The translations under genes and the position numbers were made by a program. The notes under the pieces were generated by a model. The model saw only the letters and a list, made by a program, of their open reading frames with translations, was not told the DNA's origin and ran no database searches. From Chromobacterium amazonense (GTDB taxonomy: Bacteria; Pseudomonadota; Gammaproteobacteria; Burkholderiales; Chromobacteriaceae), in assembly GCF_001855565.1 (NCBI RefSeq), contig NZ_MKCR01000012.1:1-64000 (forward strand): a DNA stretch of 64,000 nt, written 5' to 3'. Positions 18,259-26,819 of this stretch are shown in pieces; the first letter of the stretch is position 1, and each line of letters begins with the position of its first letter.

Positions 18259-19761
18259 TCAAAACAGCTCGCTGGGGCGATATTCCATCAGCTGGAAATA
18301 CGGCGATTGCTGATGCAGCTTGCTTGTGCGGATCAAACGCTCGCCATCGGCGGCGCGCAGCCGGAACTCGCGCAACTGGCTGAACGGCCGCCCCACCATT
18401 TCCAGCAACTCTGGATGGTTGCCGTGCGGTGGCAGCAGCAGGCAGCGCTGATACGTGTCGCCGTGGTAGGTGATGCTAGGCATGACCAGGGCAGGCGCCG
18501 GCGCAGGGCAGAGAACCTCCACGCCGCATTCGATTTCCTTGCCGGTCGGCTGCATCAGCACCCAGCGCACGGCGCATAAGCGGGCGGCCTCTGGCTGGTC
18601 CGGCGGGTTGATCAGCAGGATTTCGCCGGCGCGCAGCGGTTGTTCGCGCGGCACGCCGCGCAGCAGATAGCCGCTGTCGCTGTGGTTGACGATGGTCATC
18701 AGGCACGGGAGCGGCGGGGGGCGCAAGCGCGAGGTTTCTTCGGTCGCGCCGGCGCCGGGCAATTGCCAGCTGCCGCCATTGACGCGGTGCCAGATCTGGG
18801 CGGTGCCGGCGATGACTTCCACCGCGCCTTGCGCGGATTCGCGGCTGTGTTTGCGCCGCCGTGGACGTTGCCAGGCTTCGCTGAGTTGGGTCAGTACGTG
18901 GATTTCTTCGTTGACCTGCCCGCCGGAGGCCGCCGCGCCGGCTTTCTGCAACTGCTCCAGGCTGCGGCGCATGCTGGCCAAGGCGCCCGCCATTTCCAAC
19001 AAGTAGCAGGCGTGCGGCAGCGCGGCGGCGCTGGCCAGCAGGTAGCGCGGCGGCGCATCTTCCTGCGGGTCCAACAGGTAGCCGTGACGGTTTTCGTCCA
19101 GTTCGCCCACCGGCAGCAGCGTCACCTGCTTGGCCAGGCTGTAAACCAGTTGCCGGGCCAGCTGCATTTCGGCAGGCGACAAGCGATTGGTGGCGGTCAG
19201 CCCCAGCAGCAGGATCTGCCGGTAGATGTCGGCCAGGGTGTCGTCATTGGCCAGCGAGCGGTCTTGCCAGCTCTTTTCCCGCGCGATCTCATACAGCTGA
19301 TGGCAATCCAGCCAGAAGCCGTCCGGCAGCGGGCAATAGTATTGCTGATAGAGGTTCAGGCATTGCCGCGCCGCCATCATGGTATACAGCAGCAGCCCCA
19401 CCTTGGGCTGTTCGCGCTCCAGCAGGCCGGGGCGGGCCAGCTTGTCCTGCAGCGCCTGCTTGAAGCCGATGAACAAATTGGAAAACAGCTTGACGCCGAC
19501 CACCGCCAACTGGCGGCTCTTGGGCGAGGACAGGATGTCGCTGTGCTGGGTTTCGCCTTCCAGCAGCGGGTAATAACGGTCCAGCGCCTTCAGGTACAGC
19601 ATCAGCAGCTTGTAGCGCAGCATCGGCTCCAGCGGCGTGCGTCCCAGGTGGTACAGCGCCTGCGCCAGCAGACGGCCGCATTCCAGCAAGTCGGTGTAAG
19701 GCAGCCGCTCCAGCCAGGCTTCCACGCTGGCGGGCTGGGTGTCGACGAGTTGCGGGTCCAT
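18259..19761 (-). CDS. Large protein with probable C-terminal PilZ-like domain
   Basis: A 500-residue cytoplasmic protein without signal or membrane segments (start MDPQLVDTQ at 19761; an upstream ATG at 19791 is possible). The first 290 residues are largely helical with many Leu and Tyr. The C-terminal part looks like a PilZ barrel: NHSDSGYLLRG (NxSxxG motif, about 359-364), then LRAGEILLI, CAVRWVLM and ECGVEVL. A basic RRRKHSRE cluster about 50 residues earlier may supply the arginines for cyclic di-GMP. This suggests a cyclic di-GMP effector, possibly for pili or motility. Motif reading only; the function is uncertain. It lies 94 nt after bioA. Confidence 0.55.
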   Translation of the reverse strand: MDPQLVDTQPASVEAWLERLPYTDLLECGRLLAQALYHLGRTPLEPMLRYKLLMLYLKALDRYYPLLEGETQHSDILSSPKSRQLAVVGVKLFSNLFIGFKQALQDKLARPGLLEREQPKVGLLLYTMMAARQCLNLYQQYYCPLPDGFWLDCHQLYEIAREKSWQDRSLANDDTLADIYRQILLLGLTATNRLSPAEMQLARQLVYSLAKQVTLLPVGELDENRHGYLLDPQEDAPPRYLLASAAALPHACYLLEMAGALASMRRSLEQLQKAGAAASGGQVNEEIHVLTQLSEAWQRPRRRKHSRESAQGAVEVIAGTAQIWHRVNGGSWQLPGAGATEETSRLRPPPLPCLMTIVNHSDSGYLLRGVPREQPLRAGEILLINPPDQPEAARLCAVRWVLMQPTGKEIECGVEVLCPAPAPALVMPSITYHGDTYQRCLLLPPHGNHPELLEMVGRPFSQLREFRLRAADGERLIRTSKLHQQSPYFQLMEYRPSELF

Positions 19762-19855
19762 ATTCCTCTTTGGCAAGGCAAGCCACAGCATCCAGACCAG
19801 GCTAAGGCATCAGGATTTGGCATGCGATTGGTATTGCGTGGCCGCGGCAAGGTTT

Positions 19856-21205
19856 TCATGGCAGAGCAGTGGCGTCGCCCCCTGTGCGGGCTTCGCCGGC
19901 CTGCACCTCGTCCAGTGCCTCCAGGCTGGCATCGACCAGCCACTGCATTTCTTCGCCGCTCAGTGTGTACGGCGGCATGAAGTAGACCGTCTTTCCGATG
20001 GGCCGCAACAAGCATCCGCGTTTCAGCATGGCCGAAAAATAGGCCAATGCAAAGTCCGTGCGCGAAGTCTCCACGTCGAAGGCCCAGATCATGCCGCGCT
20101 GACGGAAATGGCGCACATCCGGCCGCTGGCGCAGCGGCTGCATGCGGCGGGTAAAGTCCTCCGCCAGGATGCGGTTGGCTTCCAGCACGTTTTCGTCTTC
20201 AAAGATGTCCAGCACCGCCAGCGCCGCGGCGCAGGCCAGCGCGTTGCCGGTATAGCTGTGCGAGTGCAAAAAGCCGCGCGCCACGTCGTCATGGTAAAAG
20301 GCTTGGTAGACATCGTCCCGCGTCAGCACGCAGGACAGCGGCAAAAAGCCGCCGGTGATGCCCTTGGACAGGCACAGGAAGTCCGGCGCGACGCCGGCCT
20401 GCTGGCAGGCGAAGAAGCTGCCGGTGCGGCCGAAGCCGACTGCGATTTCGTCGGCGATCAAGTGCACCTGGTATTGATCGCACAGCCGGCGCAATTCCGT
20501 CAGATAGACCGGATCGTACATCGCCATCCCGGCCGCGCCCTGCACCAGCGGCTCCACGATGACGGCGGCGATCTCATGGCTGCGTTTGGCCAGCAGATTG
20601 CCCAGCGATTGGGCGGCGCGGCGGGCCACATCGGCGGCCGTTTCTCCGGGCGCGGCCTGCCGGGCATCCGGCGACGGCGCGCGCAGGCTGGGTTTCAGCA
20701 GATCGGCGTAGGTGGACGAGAAAATCGGCACATCGGTCACCGCCAGCGCGCCGACCGTTTCGCCGTGGTAGCTGTTTTCCAGGCTGACGAAGCGCGTCTT
20801 TTGCGGCTGGCCGCTGTTTTTCCAATAATGGAAGCTCATCTTCAGCGCGATCTCCGTCGCGCTGGCGCCATCGGAGCCATAAAAGGCATGGCCCAAGCCA
20901 GACAGCGCGGCCAGCCGCTCGGACAACTCCACCACCGGGCGGTGGGTGAAGCCGGCCAGCATCACGTGCTCCAGGCTGTCCAATTGTTCGCGTATCGCCT
21001 GCTTGATACGCGGATGGCTGTGGCCGAACAGATTGACCCACCAGGAGCTGACGCCGTCCAGATAGCGCTTGCCGTCAAAATCGGTCAGCCAGACGCCATC
21101 CGCGCTGGCGATGGGGATGATGGGCAGGCTTTCGTGGCGCTTCATCTGCGTGCACGGGTGCCATACGGCGGCGCGGCTGCGTTCCAGCCAGGCTTGGTTG
21201 CTCAT
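19856..21205 (-). CDS. bioA: Adenosylmethionine-8-amino-7-oxononanoate aminotransferase
   Basis: BioA, 449 residues, is a PLP-dependent class III aminotransferase that converts KAPA to DAPA with SAM as amino donor in biotin synthesis. VWHPCTQM, GVSSWWVNLFGH, YGSDGASATEIALKM, the PLP-site region LIADEIAVGFGRTGSFFA and the lysine motif CLSKGITGGFLPLS are all typical of BioA. The ATG at 21205 has a near-ideal AGGAGG 5 nt upstream, so the longer frame to 21241 is not used. The rest of the biotin pathway is not in the window. Confidence 0.96.
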   Translation of the reverse strand: MSNQAWLERSRAAVWHPCTQMKRHESLPIIPIASADGVWLTDFDGKRYLDGVSSWWVNLFGHSHPRIKQAIREQLDSLEHVMLAGFTHRPVVELSERLAALSGLGHAFYGSDGASATEIALKMSFHYWKNSGQPQKTRFVSLENSYHGETVGALAVTDVPIFSSTYADLLKPSLRAPSPDARQAAPGETAADVARRAAQSLGNLLAKRSHEIAAVIVEPLVQGAAGMAMYDPVYLTELRRLCDQYQVHLIADEIAVGFGRTGSFFACQQAGVAPDFLCLSKGITGGFLPLSCVLTRDDVYQAFYHDDVARGFLHSHSYTGNALACAAALAVLDIFEDENVLEANRILAEDFTRRMQPLRQRPDVRHFRQRGMIWAFDVETSRTDFALAYFSAMLKRGCLLRPIGKTVYFMPPYTLSGEEMQWLVDASLEALDEVQAGEARTGGDATALP

Positions 21206-21341
21206 GGGGGCCTCCTGTGGGGTGATGGCCGATGCTAACACAGGGCGGGAAAATGACCGATGTGACGAAAAACGTCAGTTTATGCCGTCTGGCGGCCGAT
21301 CAATCGACATGCGCGCAGCGTAAAATCACGGCGAAGCAGGG

Positions 21342-21357
21342 TGGCATGCTTCCTGCT
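21342..21357 (+). promoter_or_regulatory. Sigma-54 type promoter for the pilin gene
   Basis: TGGCATG-N4-CTGCT has the GG/GC spacing (10 nt between) of the -24/-12 element and 10 of 12 matches to TGGCACG-N4-TTGCA/T. It lies about 125 nt before the pilin ATG. PilA genes in Pseudomonas and relatives are sigma-54/PilR dependent, which supports the call. Confidence 0.7.
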
Positions 21358-21379
21358 GTATGGTTTGACAGAGAAAGAA

Positions 21380-21404
21380 GACGCGCAGCACGCGTCCGTT
21401 TTTT
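21380..21404 (+). terminator. Terminator-like hairpin in the pilin 5' leader
   Basis: GACGCG pairs with CGCGTC around CAGCA and is followed by CGTTTTTT, downstream of the sigma-54 start and upstream of the pilin ATG. A second strong GC hairpin (about 21416-21450, GGCAAG...CTTGCC) follows. Together they could attenuate or stabilise the pilin mRNA. Confidence 0.5.
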
Positions 21405-21481
21405 GAAGAAGAGGCGGGCAAGCCGCGCGGATTGCGCGGCGCCTTGCCAGACTCAAGCTTGACTAGACCATGGAGTTCAAC

Positions 21482-21991
21482 ATGAAGAAAAGACAAATCC
21501 AGCAGGGTTTCACCCTGATCGAATTGATGATCGTGGTGGCGATTGTCGGTATCTTGGCTGCGATTGCGATTCCCTCGTATCAGAATTATACCGCTCGGGC
21601 TCGGGTAACTGAAGGTTTGAGCGTTGCAGATGCTGCCAAAGTTTCGGTATCGGAATCTGCTGTAAATGGTAATACAAAATACAGTTCAGGCTATACCTTT
21701 GGTCAGGCAACTAAGAATGTTTCTGGGGTTTCAGTTTCGGATACCACCGGTGCGATTACTGTTACTTTTCAATCTAACGTCGCAGCATCTGGCGCTAATA
21801 CCTTGATGTTGGTGCCTTACTATGTGGCAAGTGGTGGTACTAATACCGCTTTGCCAGATAGCTCATCTGCTACGAATGCAGCGGTGACGAGTCAGATTCT
21901 ATGGCAGTGCTTGACAGCAAGTAGCACGGCAAAGGTTGGTAGTAACGCTGCTACATTAGCATCTAGTATGGCCCCGGCAGAGTGCCGTTAA
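21482..21991 (+). CDS. pilA: Type IV major pilin (PilA/PilE type)
   Basis: A 169-residue prepilin with the class IVa leader MKKRQIQQG cut before Phe, then [31 protein letters not shown] with Glu5 of the mature form. ATG 21482 is preferred over 21470 because of GGAG at 6 nt and the short leader. The globular part is rich in Ser, Thr, Ala and Asn, with [11 protein letters not shown] and a C-terminal disulfide pair (WQC...ECR), so it is the assembling pilus subunit. From about codon 36 on, the DNA is AT-rich (21 G+C of 60 bases at 21661-21720), unlike neighbours. Two putative O-linked glycan ligases follow. Confidence 0.93.
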   Translation: MKKRQIQQGFTLIELMIVVAIVGILAAIAIPSYQNYTARARVTEGLSVADAAKVSVSESAVNGNTKYSSGYTFGQATKNVSGVSVSDTTGAITVTFQSNVAASGANTLMLVPYYVASGGTNTALPDSSSATNAAVTSQILWQCLTASSTAKVGSNAATLASSMAPAECR

Positions 21992-22016
21992 TTTTTTAAC
22001 ATGATTTAAGGTGAGG

Positions 22017-22044
22017 CGGGCAGATACTTCTGCCCGTTTTTTTT
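22017..22044 (+). terminator. Intrinsic terminator after the pilin gene
   Basis: CGGGCAG/CTGCCCG (7-bp stem, ATACTT loop) followed by eight T residues, 26 nt after the pilin stop. It would leave the downstream ligase at a low readthrough level, suiting a stoichiometry of many pilins to few enzymes. Confidence 0.85.
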
Positions 22045-22055
22045 GGAATATCTTT

Positions 22056-23882
22056 ATGCGAACCATGTGGCTTCAATGTCTATTAGTGACATCCGTTTCC
22101 TTGCCATTTTTCAATCCTTGGCATTTTCAGCCGGTAGGCGATTGGGTAAGTAGTGCTGCATGTATAAGTCTGGCAGGACTTGGTTTGCTTGGTTTGTGTT
22201 TCTATAACATAAAAGGTCAAACTTCTAATTGTAAAGCTGCATTTTTCTTCATTTTCCTATTCAGTTTGCTACAGTTGCTAAGGCTGCAGTACAGCCTGCC
22301 TTTTTCTGTCCTTGCGTTATTTTTTCTGGCCATAGTTAGTTTGGCCGTTGCACAGTTTGAAAGCAATCAACGTAATCAGCTTATTCTTTGTATCGCATCA
22401 GTTGTCCTCGCCGCGGCCTTGTTGCAGTCGGTGCTGGGCTTCATCCAGGCATTAGGGCTGGCCCCGCTCGCGCGTGGTTGGGTGCTGTTCAATCCGGGTT
22501 CTAGCGATGTGATTGGCAACTTCGGCCAGCGCAACCAGCTGGCGCAGTTTTTGGGTTGGGGAGCCGTTTCCGCCGCCTACCTGTACGCTACGGGCCGCAT
22601 GGGGCGAGTGGCGACGGGCAGCGCGGTGCTGGTGCTGGCGCTGCTGATGAGCTGGACCGGCGCGCGGCTGCCGCTGGCGTACGGTTTGGGCCTGGCCTTG
22701 CTGGCCTGGTTCTGGCATCGACGCGTGCCGCAGGACGAGACTGTGGCGCGCATGGCCTGCGCCTTGGCTTGGTCGGTGCTGGCCCTCGCCTTGATCCAGA
22801 TATTCAACCAGCAGATTGATAGCGTTTTGCAAGCCATCGGCTTGCCCATCCATGTGCAGAGCGGTTCCGACCGCTTGCTGGACGCTGGTTTCGGAGCGCG
22901 CCGCCGCATCGAATGGAGCAAGGCCTGGGAGGTGTTCACGCAGCATCCGTGGCTTGGCGTGGGGCTGGGCGGTTATGCTTGGCATTCCGCTTGGCTGGAG
23001 GCGTACGGCGGTTGGCCCAAGGTGCCGGAGAGCTGGCTGTTTACCCATTCCCATAATCTGATTTTCCAGCTGCTGGCGGAAACCGGTCTGGTTGGTACTT
23101 TGCTTGCGGTGGGTGGTTTGCTGTGCTGCCTGCTGCCGTATTTCCGGCGCGGCGAGCAGACGGCAGACAATCTGCTGCTGATCAGCATCGCCATGATGTT
23201 GCTGGGGCATTCGATGTTTGAATACCCGCTGTGGTATCTGCCCTTCCTGCTGATGCTGGTGATCATTTGCACGCTGAGTCCCGCCAAAGGTTGGACGGTG
23301 CAATTGAGCGGGCGCTTCCGGCAAGTCTTGGGCTTGAGCGCAGGCGTGCTGGCCCTGGCCTATGTGGCAAGCGGCATCCTGCCTTACCGGCAGCTGATCC
23401 AGAATTTCACGCCGCGCAACGAGAATACCTTGCAGGCCAGTTTGGACAACGCCAAGCGCTCGCTGAAACTGTCCGAGTTGTCGCGCAATCCGTTGTGGAG
23501 CTGGGAAGCGGATTTGGGCATGGTCAACTATTTGCAGCCGGACGGCATCATGCGCGATTTGCAACTGGAACTCGCGGAGCGCGTGGCGCGCTACCAACCG
23601 TTTCCGACCGTGCTGATCAAGCTGTCCATCCTGCGCGCCTTGAATGGCCAGGCCGAGCCGGCCAAGCAGGCGCTGACGATGGCGATTGCCAATTACCCGG
23701 ATTACACGCCGCTGTTCCAGCATGAGCTGGCGCGTTACCGCCAGCCAGAGCTGAAGCCTTTGCAGGACATGGCCTCCAAGGCGGTGAAAGCCGGCGCGGC
23801 GCAGGGCGGGGCCACCGACCCCGGCCGCCTCGCCGCCGTGATGACCGTCGCCTCCCCGGTGACGCGCCAGCCTATCTTCTGA
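22056..23882 (+). CDS. PglL/TfpO-like O-oligosaccharyltransferase, pilin-proximal copy
   Basis: A 608-residue polytopic inner-membrane protein with about 10-12 helices. It has a Wzy_C/O-antigen-ligase type core: GNFGQRNQLAQFLGWG, a Wzy-like periplasmic loop, THSHNLIFQLLAETG (His-rich catalytic-loop motif) and LGHSMFEYPLWYLPFL, then a soluble C-terminal domain. It probably transfers lipid-linked glycans to Ser/Thr of the adjacent pilin. The ATG at 22056 is chosen because the GTG at 22011 lies before the terminator hairpin. The first ~115 codons are strikingly AT-rich (16 G+C of 60 at 22201-22260) and the rest GC-rich (43 of 60 at 22561-22620), suggesting recombination inside the gene. Confidence 0.85.
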   Translation: MRTMWLQCLLVTSVSLPFFNPWHFQPVGDWVSSAACISLAGLGLLGLCFYNIKGQTSNCKAAFFFIFLFSLLQLLRLQYSLPFSVLALFFLAIVSLAVAQFESNQRNQLILCIASVVLAAALLQSVLGFIQALGLAPLARGWVLFNPGSSDVIGNFGQRNQLAQFLGWGAVSAAYLYATGRMGRVATGSAVLVLALLMSWTGARLPLAYGLGLALLAWFWHRRVPQDETVARMACALAWSVLALALIQIFNQQIDSVLQAIGLPIHVQSGSDRLLDAGFGARRRIEWSKAWEVFTQHPWLGVGLGGYAWHSAWLEAYGGWPKVPESWLFTHSHNLIFQLLAETGLVGTLLAVGGLLCCLLPYFRRGEQTADNLLLISIAMMLLGHSMFEYPLWYLPFLLMLVIICTLSPAKGWTVQLSGRFRQVLGLSAGVLALAYVASGILPYRQLIQNFTPRNENTLQASLDNAKRSLKLSELSRNPLWSWEADLGMVNYLQPDGIMRDLQLELAERVARYQPFPTVLIKLSILRALNGQAEPAKQALTMAIANYPDYTPLFQHELARYRQPELKPLQDMASKAVKAGAAQGGATDPGRLAAVMTVASPVTRQPIF

Positions 23883-23918
23883 GCCTTGTAACAGCCCGAA
23901 ACATATGGTGTGTTCAAT

Positions 23919-23950
23919 GGAGCCGGCGCATGCGGTATGCTGCCGGCTCC
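23919..23950 (+). other. Hairpin between the two ligase genes
   Basis: GGAGCCGGC (23919-23927) pairs with GCCGGCTCC (23942-23950) around a 14-nt loop, followed by GCTGTTT. This is at best a weak terminator; it lies over an alternative start (23930) of the second ligase. Confidence 0.4.
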
Positions 23951-23974
23951 GCTGTTTCCAACCTCTGGTCTGCC

Positions 23975-25759
23975 ATGACTTTTCAGAAACTATCCGAGCG
24001 CCTGGCGCTGCTGGCGCTGGGCTTGATCGCCATCGTGCCGTTCGCCTCGCGCGTGCACTTTGTGCCGCTGCCGCAGTGGTTCGGCGAAATCAATGTGATC
24101 TGGCTGCTGTTGGCCGCCGGCGTCTTGCTGATGCCGTCCGGCCGCTTGTTCGACGCCATGCCGCGCGCCAGCTGGTGGTGCCTGTTGCTGGCGGCGGTGT
24201 GGGCGCTGCAGCCGCAATTCGTTCACCTCTTGTTCCCGGGCATGAGCTACGTCACCGCGTTGGGCTGGCTGTCGCTGGCCTTGCTGGCCTCGGTGACGGC
24301 GTCGCTGCGCGGCGCGTTCGGCGAGCGGGAGTTTGCGGTATGGCTGGCGCGCGCCATCGTCGTGGGCGGCCTGGTGCAGTCGTTGATCGGCACGGCCCAG
24401 GTGACCGGGCTGGCGCCGGTGCTGGGCCTGTTCTATGACAGCTCCCACCCCACCAGCAATATCTTCGGCCATATCGGCCAGCGCAATCAGTATGCCCATT
24501 ACTTGATGTGGTCGGTGCTGTCCGGCGTTTACCTGTTCGCTGTGGGCCGCCTGGGCCGCAACTGGCTGATCGCTTTGGTGCTGTGGATGTCGCTGATGCT
24601 GGCTTGGGCCGGCTCGCGCTCCATTTTGCTGTATCTGGTTGCGATGTCGGCGCTGGCGGGCCTGTGGTACTGGCGCAACCGCGATGAAGCGCTGGGCCGG
24701 CTGATGAAGGCGATGTGGCTGACCAGCGTGGTGATCGTCGCCGCGCAGTTCGCCTTGCCGCTGTTCAATCATTTGATCTCCCTGCTGACCCACACCGACG
24801 TGGAAAACGCTTCCGGCGTGGCGCGGCTGGCGGCCAATGGCGACGATATGGGCGCGCGCCGCTTCGCCGAGATGCACAAGGCCTGGCTGACTTTCCAGGC
24901 GCATCCGCTGTGGGGCGTGGGTTGGTCGCAATACGCGGCGGAGAGCGTGCGCCTGCAGCCGCTGCCGCAGTTCGCCGCGGCCGGCTACAACAGCGGCTTG
25001 TTCACCAACGCGCATAATCTGGTGATGCAGCTGTTGGCGGAAATGGGCGGCCCGGCCACGGCGCTGGTGGTGGGCGGCTTCCTGTGGGTGGTGCTGCCGT
25101 TCTTCCGCCGCGCGGCGACGCCGGAGGGCGTGCTTGCCTTGGGCTGCGTGGCGGTGACCTTGACCCATAGCATGCTGGAGTACCCGCTGTGGTACTTCTA
25201 CTTCCTGGCGATGCTGGTGATCTTCGTCGCTATGGCGCCGCGCGACGAGAAGCTGCCGGCGCCCTGGTTGCGCTTGCCGCTCTTGGGCGCGCTGGTGTGG
25301 GTGGGTTGGTTGTCCATCAGCACCACGCCGATGTTCTGGGAGCTGGTCAATCTGTATACGCCCACCGGCAACGCGCAAAAGGATGCCAAGCGCAGCGAGC
25401 GGCTGATCGAAATCATCGAAACCAAGCCCTTGTTCGCCTATCACGCCTTGTACACGCTGGACGATTATCTGCCGATCACCCGCGACAATCTGAAGCAGAA
25501 GCTGGCGCTGGAGGACAGGCTGACCGCCTTCCGTCCGTACCCGGACGTGATGCTGAAGCGCGCGCAGATGGAGATTCTGGCGGGCCAGAAGGCCAAGGCA
25601 GAGCAGACGCTGCGCACCACGCTGGCGTCGTTCCCCACTTACGCCGGCCAGTTCATCGAGACGCTGGGCGACGCGAACCCGGAATGGGAGCCGCTGCGCA
25701 AGATCAGCCGTGAAGCCTACGACAAGTTGCCGGCCAAGTTCCGCACCTTGCAGGAGTGA
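23975..25759 (+). CDS. PglL-like O-oligosaccharyltransferase, second tandem copy
   Basis: A 594-residue polytopic membrane protein, paralogous to the gene before it: FGHIGQRNQYAHYLMW, AWAGSRSILLYL, LFTNAHNLVMQLLAEMG and LTHSMLEYPLWYFYFLAML align with the other ligase. The C-terminal domain is a short TPR-like soluble tail. It is GC-rich throughout, in contrast to the mosaic first copy. The start MTFQKL at 23975 fits the family; 23930 is an alternative with GGAG 7 nt upstream. By analogy with Neisseria PglL and Acinetobacter paired ligases, one may be pilin-specific and the other general; which is which is unknown. Confidence 0.85.
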   Translation: MTFQKLSERLALLALGLIAIVPFASRVHFVPLPQWFGEINVIWLLLAAGVLLMPSGRLFDAMPRASWWCLLLAAVWALQPQFVHLLFPGMSYVTALGWLSLALLASVTASLRGAFGEREFAVWLARAIVVGGLVQSLIGTAQVTGLAPVLGLFYDSSHPTSNIFGHIGQRNQYAHYLMWSVLSGVYLFAVGRLGRNWLIALVLWMSLMLAWAGSRSILLYLVAMSALAGLWYWRNRDEALGRLMKAMWLTSVVIVAAQFALPLFNHLISLLTHTDVENASGVARLAANGDDMGARRFAEMHKAWLTFQAHPLWGVGWSQYAAESVRLQPLPQFAAAGYNSGLFTNAHNLVMQLLAEMGGPATALVVGGFLWVVLPFFRRAATPEGVLALGCVAVTLTHSMLEYPLWYFYFLAMLVIFVAMAPRDEKLPAPWLRLPLLGALVWVGWLSISTTPMFWELVNLYTPTGNAQKDAKRSERLIEIIETKPLFAYHALYTLDDYLPITRDNLKQKLALEDRLTAFRPYPDVMLKRAQMEILAGQKAKAEQTLRTTLASFPTYAGQFIETLGDANPEWEPLRKISREAYDKLPAKFRTLQE

Positions 25760-25793
25760 TAGGCATGCGCTCGCCGGATGGCGGGCAAATAAA

Positions 25794-25824
25794 AAGCCGC
25801 TCGATGGTTCGAGCGGCTTTTTTT
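25794..25824. terminator. Bidirectional intrinsic terminator
   Basis: AAGCCGCTCGA and TCGAGCGGCTT form an 11-bp stem with A-run and T-run flanks, between the convergent second ligase gene and rpoH. Confidence 0.88.
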
Positions 25825-25841
25825 CGGGCGGTGAGCGGGAC

Positions 25842-26705
<864 letters not shown>

Positions 26706-26736
26706 TGCGATGGCTACCTCCTTGGGTAGTGCTATC

Positions 26737-26763
26737 TTAGCACTCGTGTATTGAGAGTGCTAG
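26737..26763 (-). promoter_or_regulatory. CIRCE element (HrcA operator) upstream of rpoH
   Basis: TTAGCACTC (26737-26745), nine bases, then GAGTGCTAG (26755-26763) match the CIRCE consensus TTAGCACTC-N9-GAGTGCTAA with one mismatch. It ends 32 bases upstream of the rpoH ATG and overlaps a minus-strand TAAGAT -10-like hexamer (26738-26733), as expected for repression. HrcA would thus control the heat-shock sigma factor itself. Confidence 0.9.
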
Positions 26764-26819
26764 CAAGGAAAGGTTCCCGAGTCAATGATTTTTAACAATC
26801 GGCTCGATAGCTATTTTGT

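Noticed and set aside
22011-22055. GTG start of the first ligase at 22011
   Set aside because: The extra codons run through the pilin terminator hairpin and its T-run; ATG 22056 gives a normal membrane-protein N-terminus.
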